From contig CANGFE010000003.1 of the NCBI GenBank assembly GCA_947453155.1, positions 1-64,000 on the forward strand: a stretch of 64,000 bases of DNA, written 5' to 3'. Positions 37,252-46,265 of the stretch are shown here, piece by piece; positions within the stretch are counted from its first letter, which is position 1, and every line of letters starts with the position of its first letter. This stretch comes from Beijerinckiaceae bacterium. Its GTDB lineage: Bacteria; Pseudomonadota; Alphaproteobacteria; Rhizobiales; Beijerinckiaceae. The position numbers and the translations under genes are program-made. The notes beneath the pieces are model-generated. The model saw only the letters and a list, made by a program, of their open reading frames with translations, did no database searches and had not been told where the DNA came from.

Positions 37252-37329
37252 GCAGAGAGACTTTTCGCCTTGAACGCTCATAACGCCAAGGCGTTGGCCG
37301 TGCCTCCTCCTCATACCGAGGGTTACCGG

Positions 37330-38634
37330 ATGAACCGCTTCTCCTATCACATGTATGAGATGGCCCACGCGGCTCTCGTTCCGGCCCGCGCTGTCTCAGA
37401 CGCGACGCGGCTCCTCTTCAAGAGCCCGGTTAACCCCCTTGCGCACACGCCCTTCGGCCGCAATATGGCAGCATCTGCTGAATTGTTTGAGCGATTGACG
37501 CGTCGCTATGGCAAGCCAACGTTCGGTCTCGACACAACCAGTGTGAACGGTGTCACGGTCGCTGTCACAGAAGAGATCGTTTGGGAAAAGCCTTTCGGTC
37601 GCCTGATCCATTTCTCCCGCGCTGCACAATTAGCAAAGCCGCAACCGAGCCTACTAATCGTTGCGCCGCTTTCGGGACATTACGCAACCTTGCTGCGCGG
37701 AACGGTCGAAGCCTTTCTGCCGCACTATGAAGTCTACATCACGGACTGGGCGGATGCCCGCATGGTGCCGTTGAGCGCCGGTTCGTTCGATCTCGATGAT
37801 TACATTGATTATCTGATCGAAATTTATCAGTTCCTCGGCAAAGACATCAAAGGTGCGGGCCTGCATACGCTTGGCGTCTGCCAGCCCTCCGTGCCTCTGA
37901 TTGCGGCCGTCGCGCGCATGGAAGCGGAAAATCATCCGCTCGCGCCGGCATCCATGACGCTGATGGGCGGGCCGATTGATACACGCCGCAGCCCGACAGC
38001 GGTGAATGCGCTGGCGCAAGAGCGCGGAACAGAATGGTTCCGCCGCAATTGCATCTTCAGCGTGCCCTTCCCCTATCCGGGCTTTGGCCGCCAGGTCTAT
38101 CCGGGCTTCCTGCAGCTTTCGGGCTTTATGGCCATGAACATGGATCGCCATGTGAATGCCCATGTCGAAATGTTCAATCATCTGGTCAAGGGCGACGGCG
38201 ATTCCGCCGAAAAGCACCGCGACTTCTACGATGAATATATGGCCGTGATGGACCTCTCGGCAGACTATTATTTGCAGACAATCGAAAACGTCTTCGTGCA
38301 ACATTCTCTGCCCAAGGGTGAAATGAAGCACCGTGGCAAGCCGGTTGATCTGACTGCCATCCACCGCACAGGTCTGATGACCGTGGAAGGCGAAAAAGAC
38401 GATATTTCGGGCGTCGGCCAGACCTATGCCGCGCAAGAGCTCTGCGTGAACATCCCCGCAGAGCGGAAGGTTCACTACCTTCAAAATGGCGTTGGCCATT
38501 ACGGCGTGTTCAACGGCTCACGTTTCCGCTCGGAAATTGCGCCGCGCATCCGTGATTTCATCGCCAATCTTGAGCAGGATGCGGCGCGCGACACCAAAGG
38601 CGCGAAGCTGAAACTGGCCGCCTCTAACGGCTGA
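37330..38634 (+). CDS. phaZ: Intracellular polyhydroxybutyrate depolymerase
   Basis: Breaks down stored polyhydroxyalkanoate granules in the cytoplasm. The 434 residues begin MNRFSYHMYEMAHAAL, typical of the intracellular PhaZ family of alphaproteobacteria, with the catalytic cysteine in a lipase-box-like LGVCQPSVPL (Cys184), an aspartate in EGEKDDISG and the histidine in GVGHYGVFNG. No signal peptide is present, consistent with a cytoplasmic enzyme. GAGGG precedes ATG 37330. The gene is transcribed alone, divergent from the redox pair regBA. Confidence 0.93.
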   Translation: MNRFSYHMYEMAHAALVPARAVSDATRLLFKSPVNPLAHTPFGRNMAASAELFERLTRRYGKPTFGLDTTSVNGVTVAVTEEIVWEKPFGRLIHFSRAAQLAKPQPSLLIVAPLSGHYATLLRGTVEAFLPHYEVYITDWADARMVPLSAGSFDLDDYIDYLIEIYQFLGKDIKGAGLHTLGVCQPSVPLIAAVARMEAENHPLAPASMTLMGGPIDTRRSPTAVNALAQERGTEWFRRNCIFSVPFPYPGFGRQVYPGFLQLSGFMAMNMDRHVNAHVEMFNHLVKGDGDSAEKHRDFYDEYMAVMDLSADYYLQTIENVFVQHSLPKGEMKHRGKPVDLTAIHRTGLMTVEGEKDDISGVGQTYAAQELCVNIPAERKVHYLQNGVGHYGVFNGSRFRSEIAPRIRDFIANLEQDAARDTKGAKLKLAASNG

Positions 38635-38688
38635 TTGCTTTTATGCCTCTGGTCGAGGGCTGCTGGAATCAGCTAGATTCCGGTCCAC

Positions 38689-39453
38689 ATGCTGCGTCTA
38701 TTTCGCCGAGATCCGACACCTCTTCCTGACCATCTGGACGTTGTCCATGAAGGCGCCTCCTATCGCGTGCTTTTGAAACGCGTGCTGACCGCGCGTCGCT
38801 TTACCCTGCGCGTTCGCAATGCCACGCGCGATGTGATCATCACTTTGCCAAAGCGCGGCTCGTTGTCTGCAGCACAAGACTTTGCCCAGCGACATGCAGC
38901 TTGGATTGCAGCGCGCTTGCACCGCCTTCCGCAAGCGGTTCCCTTTGAACACGGTTCGCGCTTTCCTTTCAGAGGCGAGGAGCTGGTAATCGAACATATT
39001 GATCGCTTACGCGGTGGCGTCGAAGTTTGCGCAGAAGAAAAACTTTTGCGTGTCTCGTGCAGCAGCGAGCATCTTTCGCGCCGGGTTCATGACCATCTCA
39101 AAAGTGAAGCGCGCAAAGATTTGGAAGCTGCAGTCAAAGCACATTGCACGACGCTTGGTTTTGCCCCGCGCAAAGTTTCCTTGCGCGATACGACAAGCCG
39201 ATGGGGCTCATGTTCAGCCAGTGGCTCTTTGAATTTTTCATGGCGGCTGATTATGGCGCCACCTTTCGTGCTGGATTATCTCGCAGCCCATGAAGTGGCT
39301 CATCTCGTCCATATGGATCATTCAGATAAGTTTTGGGCCGTTACAAAAAAACTCGCGCCGCGCACAGACCACGCGGAAGCTTGGCTTTATGCGCATGGAT
39401 CATCGCTGCACCGTTATGGTGCCGATGATGAGTTGCGAATAAAAGTGAAATAG
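38689..39453 (+). CDS. YgjP/DUF45-family zinc metallopeptidase
   Basis: Predicted metalloprotease of the M48-like YgjP (DUF45) family. The 254 residues show the family core DTTSRWGSCSASGSLNFSWRLIMAP (about 168-191, in parts) and the zinc site HEVAH (201-205) with a third ligand in HMDHSDKFW (His211). No signal peptide or membrane segment is seen, so it is likely cytoplasmic. The physiological substrate is unknown. The last 40 bases overlap the convergent trmB gene. Confidence 0.87.
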   Translation: MLRLFRRDPTPLPDHLDVVHEGASYRVLLKRVLTARRFTLRVRNATRDVIITLPKRGSLSAAQDFAQRHAAWIAARLHRLPQAVPFEHGSRFPFRGEELVIEHIDRLRGGVEVCAEEKLLRVSCSSEHLSRRVHDHLKSEARKDLEAAVKAHCTTLGFAPRKVSLRDTTSRWGSCSASGSLNFSWRLIMAPPFVLDYLAAHEVAHLVHMDHSDKFWAVTKKLAPRTDHAEAWLYAHGSSLHRYGADDELRIKVK

Positions 39454-40139
39454 GCGGGCTTGCGCCCCTCGCGAAAAGCCTTGGCCTCATAACGCGTGCT
39501 TGGCCAATGTTCCCAAGCGTCTTGCCAAGGCCGCGCGCCGGTTTGTGCTTCTTGCCACGTCCACTGCGATGATTTCAAAACGCGGGCAAGAACCCAGCCC
39601 GCATAATCATCGATGTCTGTAGCAAAGCGGAAAACGGAACCCGGTTTCAACACGCGGGCAATTTCTGAAATATTCTGCTCGGAGAGAAAACGGCGTTTGC
39701 GCTGGCGCCATTTCGGCCAAGGATCGGGATAAAGAACATCCACCCGCGTCAAACAGGCTTCAGGAAGATGCAGCAAAACTTCACGCGCGTCGCCATGGTG
39801 CAGACGAATATTGGTGAGCTCTTTCTCTTCAATCTGCGACAGCAGTTTTGCTACGCCATTGATGAAAGGCTCACAGCCAATATAGCCAATGTCCCGATGG
39901 CGGTCGGCTTCATGAACCAGATGTTCTGCGCCACCAAAGCCTATTTCCATGCGATATTCCTCACGCTTTTCAAAGAAAAGCGCGGCGGGCTCAATCAGGT
40001 TTGAGCAATCGATGGAAAGTTGCGGAAGTGTCTCTGATACAAGCCCCGCTTGATAGGTGCGGAGCTTCTTGCCTTTGCGGCGGCCGTAAAGTGTGCGGTT
40101 GATTGGACCGGTTGAACCGGCAGCCTCATCCGCACACAT
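39414..40139 (-). CDS. trmB: tRNA (guanine-N7)-methyltransferase
   Basis: Forms m7G46 in the tRNA variable loop. The 241 residues contain the SAM-binding region EIGFGGAEHLVHEA (about 63-76), IGCEPFINGVAK, the signature VDVLYPDPWPKWRQRKRRF (about 130-148) and the C-terminal TRYEAKAFREGRKPAYFTF. It follows metK by about 24 bases on the same strand, a pairing that puts SAM synthesis beside a SAM-using enzyme. The 3' end overlaps the convergent metallopeptidase gene by 40 bases. Confidence 0.95.
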   Translation of the reverse strand: MCADEAAGSTGPINRTLYGRRKGKKLRTYQAGLVSETLPQLSIDCSNLIEPAALFFEKREEYRMEIGFGGAEHLVHEADRHRDIGYIGCEPFINGVAKLLSQIEEKELTNIRLHHGDAREVLLHLPEACLTRVDVLYPDPWPKWRQRKRRFLSEQNISEIARVLKPGSVFRFATDIDDYAGWVLARVLKSSQWTWQEAQTGARPWQDAWEHWPSTRYEAKAFREGRKPAYFTFIRNSSSAP

Positions 40140-40163
40140 GTTTTGTCCTCTTAAAAGGCGATC

Positions 40164-41351
40164 TTAGAAACGGCTCTTCAGCGCGTCGACAAGATCGGTC
40201 TTTTCCCATGAGAAGCCACCGTCTGCATCCGGCGTACGACCGAAGTGGCCATAGGCAGACGTGCGAGCATAAATGGGACGATTGAGCTGCAGATGCTCGC
40301 GGATGCCGCGCGGCGTCAGCTTCATCACATCACGCAGCACTTCTTCGAGCTTGGCAGGATCGACTTTGCCTGTGTCATAGAGATCAGCATAAATCGACAG
40401 CGGCTCAGCAACGCCAATCGCGTAAGCGAGCTGAATGCTGCAACGATCTGCGAGACCTGCGGCTACGACGTTCTTGGCGAGATAGCGTGCCGCATAAGCA
40501 GCCGAACGGTCGACCTTGGTCGGATCCTTGCCGGAGAAAGCGCCGCCGCCGTGAGGGGCTGCGCCACCATAAGTGTCGACAATGATTTTGCGGCCGGTCA
40601 GGCCTGTGTCGCCATCAGGGCCACCAATATAGAACTTACCCGTGGGATTGATGTGCCACTGGGTATTCTTGGTGATCCAACCAGCCGGCAGGGCCTTTTC
40701 AACATGCGGGCGCACAATGTCGGAAATCTGCTGCGAGGTCAGATCTTCCTTCACATGCTGATGCGACACGACGATCTGGGTTGCTTCAACAGGCTTGCCA
40801 TTTTCATAGCGGATTGTGACTTGGCTCTTGGCATCTGGGCCCAGATGCTTTTCGGCACCCGAGCGGCGCGCTTCGGAGAGAAGCTGCAAAATCTTGTGCG
40901 AATAATAGATCGGAGCCGGCATGAGTTCCGGTGTTTCGCGGCAGGCATAACCAAACATAATGCCTTGGTCGCCTGCGCCTTCGTCCTTGTTGCTCCCAGA
41001 GTCGACGCCCTGTGCAATATCGACAGACTGCGCATGCAGCAGAACTTCAATATTGGCACGCTCCCAATGGAAGCCGTCCTGCTCATAGCCAATGTCGCGG
41101 ATAGCCTGACGGGCCAGATGGATGATCGTATCTTCGGTAAAGACGGGACCACGGACTTCGCCGGCAATCACGACGCGATTGGTTGTCGCCAGCGTCTCGC
41201 AGGCCACACGAATGTCATAGGGATTGATACCCGCTTTCGCGCCTTCACGAAAAAACAGGTCGACCACTTCATCTGAAATGCGGTCGCAGACCTTGTCCGG
41301 ATGACCTTCGGAAACCGACTCGCTGGTGAACAAATAATTCTGTCTGGTCAC
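40164..41351 (-). CDS. metK: S-adenosylmethionine synthetase
   Basis: Makes SAM from methionine and ATP. The 395 residues show [24 protein letters not shown] (in parts) at the N-terminus, [12 protein letters not shown] (about 115-126), the P-loop-like [19 protein letters not shown] and the C-terminal [10 protein letters not shown] prefer GTG 41351, six bases after GGAG; ATG 41357 has no room for a ribosome binding site. The frame is open further upstream into the leader. No known SAM riboswitch is recognisable in the 138-base leader, but a 16-base palindrome lies at its far end. Confidence 0.95.
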   Translation of the reverse strand: MTRQNYLFTSESVSEGHPDKVCDRISDEVVDLFFREGAKAGINPYDIRVACETLATTNRVVIAGEVRGPVFTEDTIIHLARQAIRDIGYEQDGFHWERANIEVLLHAQSVDIAQGVDSGSNKDEGAGDQGIMFGYACRETPELMPAPIYYSHKILQLLSEARRSGAEKHLGPDAKSQVTIRYENGKPVEATQIVVSHQHVKEDLTSQQISDIVRPHVEKALPAGWITKNTQWHINPTGKFYIGGPDGDTGLTGRKIIVDTYGGAAPHGGGAFSGKDPTKVDRSAAYAARYLAKNVVAAGLADRCSIQLAYAIGVAEPLSIYADLYDTGKVDPAKLEEVLRDVMKLTPRGIREHLQLNRPIYARTSAYGHFGRTPDADGGFSWEKTDLVDALKSRF

Positions 41352-41471
41352 ACTCATCTCCGCTGGTCGCGTGAAGAAGCAAGGGCTGATCGGACCACCC
41401 GATTCATCCCTCTTTGGGGCGGAAACTTGTGCCATTGAGCGTTCGTCAGGTCAAGCCAGACCGGATGTTTT

Positions 41472-41487
41472 GTTCTTTTTAAAGAAC
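41472..41487. promoter_or_regulatory. Perfect 16-base palindrome between the XRE gene and metK
   Basis: GTTCTTTTTAAAGAAC has seven-base arms around two central bases. It begins two bases past the XRE stop codon and lies about 120 bases upstream of metK. No T run follows on the minus strand, so an operator is more likely than a terminator. Confidence 0.4.
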
Positions 41488-41489
41488 GA

Positions 41490-41924
41490 TCAGGCCGAGC
41501 TTTCTGCGGCGGTCTCGTCTATTCCACCCGACTGGCTGTTGGCAATTTGCACAATGAGATCGACCAGTCTTTTGCGGATTTTGGCATCCGTGATTTTGGC
41601 AAAGGCGCGATTGAGCTGAAGGCCTTCGGCCGTTGTCACAAGATCGGGAACGAAAGTCCGGGAGCCATCGGCAAATCCGGACAGGTCGCCCAAAATCTCG
41701 GACGTGCCCTCAAAGAAATAAGACGGCGGCACATCCAAAATTTTGGCGATGGCCTGCAAGCGGCTCGCGCCGATGCGGTTTGTGCCCTTTTCGTATTTTT
41801 GCACTTGCTGGAAGGTCAGCCCGAGGGCGAGGCCCAATTTCTCTTGCGTCATGCCGAGAATGGCGCGGCGCATCCGGACACGGCTGCCAACATGTTGATC
41901 AATGGGATTCGGCGGTTTGGTCAC
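41490..41924 (-). CDS. XRE-family HTH regulator of the conserved alphaproteobacterial metK-lnt locus
   Basis: A 144-residue regulator. Residues about 6-65 form a Cro/CI helix-turn-helix (NPIDQHVGSRVRMRR, GMTQEKLGLALGLTFQQVQKYEKG, NRIGASRLQ), strongly resembling the SinR/PhrR-like proteins that occupy this locus in rhizobia. The C-terminal half (about 85-130) is helical and may dimerise. I prefer GTG 41924, which has GGAG nine bases upstream, over GTG 41939. It sits between lnt and metK. Targets are unknown; palindromes on both sides suggest self-control and control of metK. Confidence 0.85.
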   Translation of the reverse strand: MTKPPNPIDQHVGSRVRMRRAILGMTQEKLGLALGLTFQQVQKYEKGTNRIGASRLQAIAKILDVPPSYFFEGTSEILGDLSGFADGSRTFVPDLVTTAEGLQLNRAFAKITDAKIRKRLVDLIVQIANSQSGGIDETAAESSA

Positions 41925-41949
41925 TCGCAATGTCTCCACGCTCGAAACC

Positions 41950-41972
41950 TGAACGGTGCCGCTTTCCGTTCA
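41950..41972. promoter_or_regulatory. Inverted repeat upstream of the XRE regulator gene
   Basis: TGAACGG (41950-41956) and CCGTTCA (41966-41972), seven-base arms nine bases apart, lie about 25 bases upstream of the XRE start codon. Such a position fits autoregulation. Evidence is the repeat alone. Confidence 0.3.
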
Positions 41973-42060
41973 AACTTAAGCAATTCATAAAGCAATGCGT
42001 ACTTGTAACGCTTCGTCAAAGCTGAGGGCAAGAGAGCCAATCAGCAACTTACGCTTGTGC

Positions 42061-43680
42061 TTAACGCCGCCAGCGTAGGCCAAGCAAAATTAGAAGACCA
42101 AAGAGTGCCAAAGAGAATGGCGCCAAAAATGGGAATTGAATTGCAAGTGGCGGTGTGATCGCAAGCGGCAAACGCGCGTCCAGAACGCCTTCCGTTCCGA
42201 GAGCTAGCTGATCAATAGTGCGTCCATAAGAGTCGATGATAGCTGATATTCCCGTGTTCGCTGCGCGAAGAAATGGCAAACCACTCTCGATGCTGCGCAA
42301 GCGCGCTTGAGCCAAGTGCTGATAGGGACCGAAGGTCGGGCCAAACCATCCATCATTGGTCACATTGACGATCAGGCCTGCGGAATTTCGCAAATCCGAC
42401 GACAGAGATTCCGGAAAAATGGCTTCATAACAGACCAGTGGAAAAGCCTGTGGAAGGCCAGGAACCTGCAAAAGCTTACGCGTCACACCCGGCTCAAAGC
42501 CGCCGGGAATATGCACAAATTGGCGCAGACCGATTTTTTCGAGAAGACCCGAGAGCGGCAAATATTCGCCAAAGGGGACGAGATGAACTTTGTCATAGGT
42601 ATCAGCAATCATCCCCGATGACGTCAGCACCTGGATCGAATTGTAATAAGAGACTTTGCGAATTTCACCCGGATAGGCCGAGCCAATCGTTTCAGCTCGC
42701 GCCGATCCAGTGATCAAAACGCTGCGCCCCAGAGATTGTGCAATACGGGACAAAGCTTCCGGATCACGCGACAAAATGAAGGGGAAGGGTGATTCTGGCC
42801 AGATCACATGCGTGATGTCGGAGAGACCATTTGGTGCTAGCGCACTCTTGCGAGCGGTGAGCGCGATGTAGTGAGCCAGAATCTGCTCTTTATTCTCCGG
42901 CCGAAATTTATCATCCTGCGGCGTATTGGGTTGCATGATGCGAATGCGTAGAGCCGGATGATATTCGTCAGGCGCGCTCCAAAGGCGCAAACTTCCAAAA
43001 AGAGTGATCGCCACAAAAAGCGCGCAAGCAGCGACAAAAGCGGATGACGAACGCCGCGCAGATTTACGGCCCGCCAAGACAGCCGGACTTGCGAAGATAA
43101 AGACAGCGAGAAAAGTCAGTCCATGTAAGCCGACAAGGCTCGCCACTTGTGCCAGCAAAAGATTGCCGCCCAATGCCATGCCAAATGTGTTCCACGGAAA
43201 TCCCGTAAACAGCGTCCCGCGTAACCATTCGCTCACGCCAAGCGCGATCGCAAGCGCAAGAATTCGTGCGGAGCCATCTGACCAAAGCAAACGCGCAAAG
43301 ACAAATCCAATGGCGGTGAAACAAGCCAGAATGGCCGGCAGTCCTGCGACCCCAAAGGGCAAAGCCCAAGCAAATTCTTCCGCCTCTACGAGAAAGGCGG
43401 CGCCCAGCCACCAAAGGCTTGCCACAAAATAGCCAAAGCCCAAACACCAACCGATTAAAGCCGCTTGTTTCAGCGCAGATGTATCAAGCCAGAAAGAATG
43501 AAAGCGTTTTGCAGGCTCAAGTCCATCCAAAAGCCAAACCGACACAACCAGCGGAATGGCGACAGCAGGAAAAAAATGAATGGGCGCTAGCGCCAGCGCA
43601 CCCGCAATGCCCGCGCAAAAAGCAATGACATTGCGCCGCCAACCGTAAGACAATGTGATGGCGTGAACCAGCGACAGCAT
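42061..43680 (-). CDS. lnt: Apolipoprotein N-acyltransferase
   Basis: Adds the third acyl chain to outer-membrane lipoproteins. The 539 residues have an N-terminal membrane domain of about six segments (15-230) and a periplasmic nitrilase-like domain (about 245-500) whose catalytic triad is visible as Glu296 (IWPESPFP), Lys364 (YDKVHLVPFGEY) and Cys417 (LVCYEAIFPE); a last membrane helix ends the protein. It is downstream of corC, the usual order ybeY-corC-lnt. A 121-base gap with an inverted repeat separates it from the XRE gene. Confidence 0.96.
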   Translation of the reverse strand: MLSLVHAITLSYGWRRNVIAFCAGIAGALALAPIHFFPAVAIPLVVSVWLLDGLEPAKRFHSFWLDTSALKQAALIGWCLGFGYFVASLWWLGAAFLVEAEEFAWALPFGVAGLPAILACFTAIGFVFARLLWSDGSARILALAIALGVSEWLRGTLFTGFPWNTFGMALGGNLLLAQVASLVGLHGLTFLAVFIFASPAVLAGRKSARRSSSAFVAACALFVAITLFGSLRLWSAPDEYHPALRIRIMQPNTPQDDKFRPENKEQILAHYIALTARKSALAPNGLSDITHVIWPESPFPFILSRDPEALSRIAQSLGRSVLITGSARAETIGSAYPGEIRKVSYYNSIQVLTSSGMIADTYDKVHLVPFGEYLPLSGLLEKIGLRQFVHIPGGFEPGVTRKLLQVPGLPQAFPLVCYEAIFPESLSSDLRNSAGLIVNVTNDGWFGPTFGPYQHLAQARLRSIESGLPFLRAANTGISAIIDSYGRTIDQLALGTEGVLDARLPLAITPPLAIQFPFLAPFSLALFGLLILLGLRWRR

Positions 43681-43695
43681 GAGGCTCCGATCAGG

Positions 43696-44682
43696 CTATT
43701 TGCCCTGAGCTGAAACTGGTTGCGAAAGAAGAGTTACGCGAATGCGCTTCAAGCGACGACGATCGGCATCGAGCACGTCAAAGCGAGCTAAATCTTCCGC
43801 TTCAAACGTTTCACCGCGCGCCAAGACACGTCCTGCCAACGTTGTCACGAGGCCGCCCAGAGTCTCAACTTTTTCTTCGCCACTCATGGCAACGAAATCA
43901 AAAGCCAAGGCCTCGCCTAAATCCTGAAGGCTGGCGCGTGCGTCAACGAGCCAAGTCCCATCGCTCTGAACATCAATGCGGGGGCTGTCATCCTCATCAT
44001 GCTCGTCTTCAATATCGCCGACGATCATTTCGACAATATCTTCAATCGAGGCCAGGCCATCCGTGCCGCCATATTCATCAATAACCAGTGCCATATGCGT
44101 GCGGGTCGATTGCATCTTCACCAGGAGATCAAGGGCCGGCATGGAGGGTGGCACAAAGAGAACGGAGCGAATGATCCCCGCTTTGGACAAAGGCAAAGAC
44201 AGATCCAGTTCACCAAGGCCACGTAGGCGCATGACTGCATCACGCTTGGACGAGGGTTCACTTTTGGCGCCGCGACCTTTCCAGAAATCTTCAGCTGCAG
44301 CGGCAATATAATCGACGAAATCGCGGATATGGACCATGCCGCGTGGGTCGTCGAGAGATTCCCCATGCACGGGCAGGCGCGAATGACCCGCTGTCCGAAA
44401 GACCGACAAAACATCAGCCAGAGAATCTTCAATGCCGACCGCAATAATATCCGCGCGCGGCACCATCACGTCCTGCACTCGCAATTCATGCAGGCCCAAG
44501 ACATTTTTGAGCATGGTCCGCTCTTGCGGCGTGAAATCACTCTCGACCGAGTGATCCTCAAGCGCATCTTCAATATCGTCGCGGATCGATGGATTGTTCA
44601 GCCCAAACAAAGATCGAATGCGTTCGATCAAACTGGGAGGCTCCGCACGACTCTCCCCATGGGATGTGTCTGGCAGGCTCAT
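43696..44682 (-). CDS. CBS-domain protein, CorC/TlyC family
   Basis: Cytoplasmic 328-residue protein with a short N-terminal region, a pair of CBS domains (about 70-205: VQDVMVPRADIIAVG to LVIDEYGGTDGLASIEDIVEMIVGDIEDEHDE) and a C-terminal CorC/HlyC transporter-associated domain (about 225-310). Related proteins influence magnesium or cobalt efflux, and the haemolysin name is historical. Its ATG overlaps the ybeY stop by four bases, and lnt follows, the conserved order in proteobacteria. Confidence 0.92.
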   Translation of the reverse strand: MSLPDTSHGESRAEPPSLIERIRSLFGLNNPSIRDDIEDALEDHSVESDFTPQERTMLKNVLGLHELRVQDVMVPRADIIAVGIEDSLADVLSVFRTAGHSRLPVHGESLDDPRGMVHIRDFVDYIAAAAEDFWKGRGAKSEPSSKRDAVMRLRGLGELDLSLPLSKAGIIRSVLFVPPSMPALDLLVKMQSTRTHMALVIDEYGGTDGLASIEDIVEMIVGDIEDEHDEDDSPRIDVQSDGTWLVDARASLQDLGEALAFDFVAMSGEEKVETLGGLVTTLAGRVLARGETFEAEDLARFDVLDADRRRLKRIRVTLLSQPVSAQGK

Positions 44683-45182
44683 GATGCTTTCTTTCCGTTC
44701 ACAAGGTCACTGGCTGCATAGGGATCCGCGATCCCGAGACGCGCAAGGGCGCGGCGTTCGAGATCTTCCATTTCCTCTGCCTCTACTTCGTTTTCGTGGT
44801 CATAACCCAGAAGATGCAGAAAACCATGCACGATCATGTGAGACGTGTGATCAGACAAAGTCTTGTCTTCATCACGCGCTTCTTTTGTGACCGTCTCAAA
44901 AGCGATGGCTATATCACCCAACAAAGGCGCAGATGCGAGACGGTCTGCGGGAGCGGCCGGGAAGGATAGAACATTGGTGGGCTTATCCTGGCTGCGCCAA
45001 TCCCGATTGAGCTCTTGAATACGTCCATCATCACAAAACAACAGACTGACTTCAGCGCCGTTGAAAAGCGTTTTGCCTGCTTCCAAGCGGGCAGCCTCCA
45101 AAGCGCGTTCAACCAGAGCATCCAAGTCTGCAAGCTTCGACCACAGCTCGCATTCAATGCTGATGTCAGATTGAAGGCTCAT
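44679..45182 (-). CDS. ybeY: Endoribonuclease YbeY
   Basis: Single-strand endoribonuclease acting in 16S rRNA 3'-end maturation and ribosome quality control. The 167 residues carry the metal site HMIVHGFLHLLGYDHENEVEAEEM (in parts), the three-histidine pattern of the family, and NRDWRSQDKPTNVLSFP in the middle. Overlaps of four bases with both phoH upstream and corC downstream place it in a coupled operon. Confidence 0.96.
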   Translation of the reverse strand: MSLQSDISIECELWSKLADLDALVERALEAARLEAGKTLFNGAEVSLLFCDDGRIQELNRDWRSQDKPTNVLSFPAAPADRLASAPLLGDIAIAFETVTKEARDEDKTLSDHTSHMIVHGFLHLLGYDHENEVEAEEMEDLERRALARLGIADPYAASDLVNGKKAS

Positions 45183-46243
45183 TTCAGCCCCGCAGCTCCG
45201 GCATGCGCGGCCTCATAGGCACTGACAATCCGGCGGACAAGATCATGACGCACCACATCCGCATCGCGGAAGCGCACATGACCAATGCCTTCAAGATGGG
45301 ACAACAGATTCACAGCTTCGCTGAGGCCTGACTTTTGACTCGGGGGCAAATCGGTCTGCGTTGGATCACCCGTGATGATCATGCGCGATCCTTCACCCAA
45401 GCGCGTCAAAAACATTTTCATCTGCATGGATGTGGCATTCTGCGCTTCATCCAAAAGAACGCAGGCTGAAGACAAGGTTCGCCCGCGCATGAAAGCCAGC
45501 GGAGCCACTTCAATCATGCCGGTCTGCAAGCCGCGCTCGACCATGCGTCCATCCATAAAATCATAAAGCGCATCGTAGATTGGGCGCAGATAAGGATCGA
45601 CTTTTTCGCGCATGTCACCGGGCAAAAAGCCTATCCGTTCGCCCGCTTCAACGGCGGGGCGCGACAGAATGATCTTTTCAACGACACCTTGTTCGAGCAA
45701 CGAGACCGCATGACCAACCGCGAGCCATGTCTTGCCCGTACCCGCTGGGCCTTCTGCAAAGACAAGCTCGTTGCGCTTCAAGGCGCGCAAATACAAATCT
45801 TGGGCAGCATTGCGAGCGCGCACGCCACCACGTTTGCGCGTATTCACGCTTTCAAAAACCGCGCGACCAGCCTCTTCCTTGGGGAAGAGATTGCCTTGCA
45901 AGACGCCTTCCTGAACGGCGCCATCCACATCACCGAGAGAAATCGCCTGACCCTTTTTCACGCGAGCATAGAGGGCTTCAAGAACGCGACGTGCTTGATC
46001 GCAAGCCTCGGGCGCGCCTTTCAACGTGACGTGATTGCCATTGGCATGGGCTGAAATACCAACACGACGCTCCAAGCGTGCCAGATTCTGATCGTAATGA
46101 CCGAAAAGAAGCGAGGCATGACGATTGTCGTCAAAAGCGATGGTGACTTCGGTTTTCTCGGCCTGCGCGACATCCACACCACCCGCCCTTTCGGGTGCGG
46201 CGTGAACGGGGCCAGCTGTGCCAGTCTTATCGGATGATCTCAA
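45179..46243 (-). CDS. PhoH-like ATPase (YbeZ)
   Basis: P-loop ATPase of the PhoH family, known to partner YbeY in RNA metabolism. The 354 residues have an N-terminal KH-like region (about 30-110), Walker A GPAGTGKTWLAVGHAV (about 158-173) and Walker B SACVLLDEAQNATSMQMKMFLTR, typical of the family (in parts). The start is TTG 46243 with AGGGGAG eight bases upstream; no ATG is suitably placed. It sits between miaB and ybeY. Confidence 0.93.
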   Translation of the reverse strand: MRSSDKTGTAGPVHAAPERAGGVDVAQAEKTEVTIAFDDNRHASLLFGHYDQNLARLERRVGISAHANGNHVTLKGAPEACDQARRVLEALYARVKKGQAISLGDVDGAVQEGVLQGNLFPKEEAGRAVFESVNTRKRGGVRARNAAQDLYLRALKRNELVFAEGPAGTGKTWLAVGHAVSLLEQGVVEKIILSRPAVEAGERIGFLPGDMREKVDPYLRPIYDALYDFMDGRMVERGLQTGMIEVAPLAFMRGRTLSSACVLLDEAQNATSMQMKMFLTRLGEGSRMIITGDPTQTDLPPSQKSGLSEAVNLLSHLEGIGHVRFRDADVVRHDLVRRIVSAYEAAHAGAAGLK

Positions 46244-46265
46244 GCGAACATCTCCCCTGCGAAAC

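Noticed and set aside
41352-41489. SAM riboswitch in the metK leader
   Set aside because: I looked for SAM-II and SAM/SAH-type conserved segments and could align neither. Only a small GGTC/GACC hairpin is visible. A covariance-model scan would settle it.
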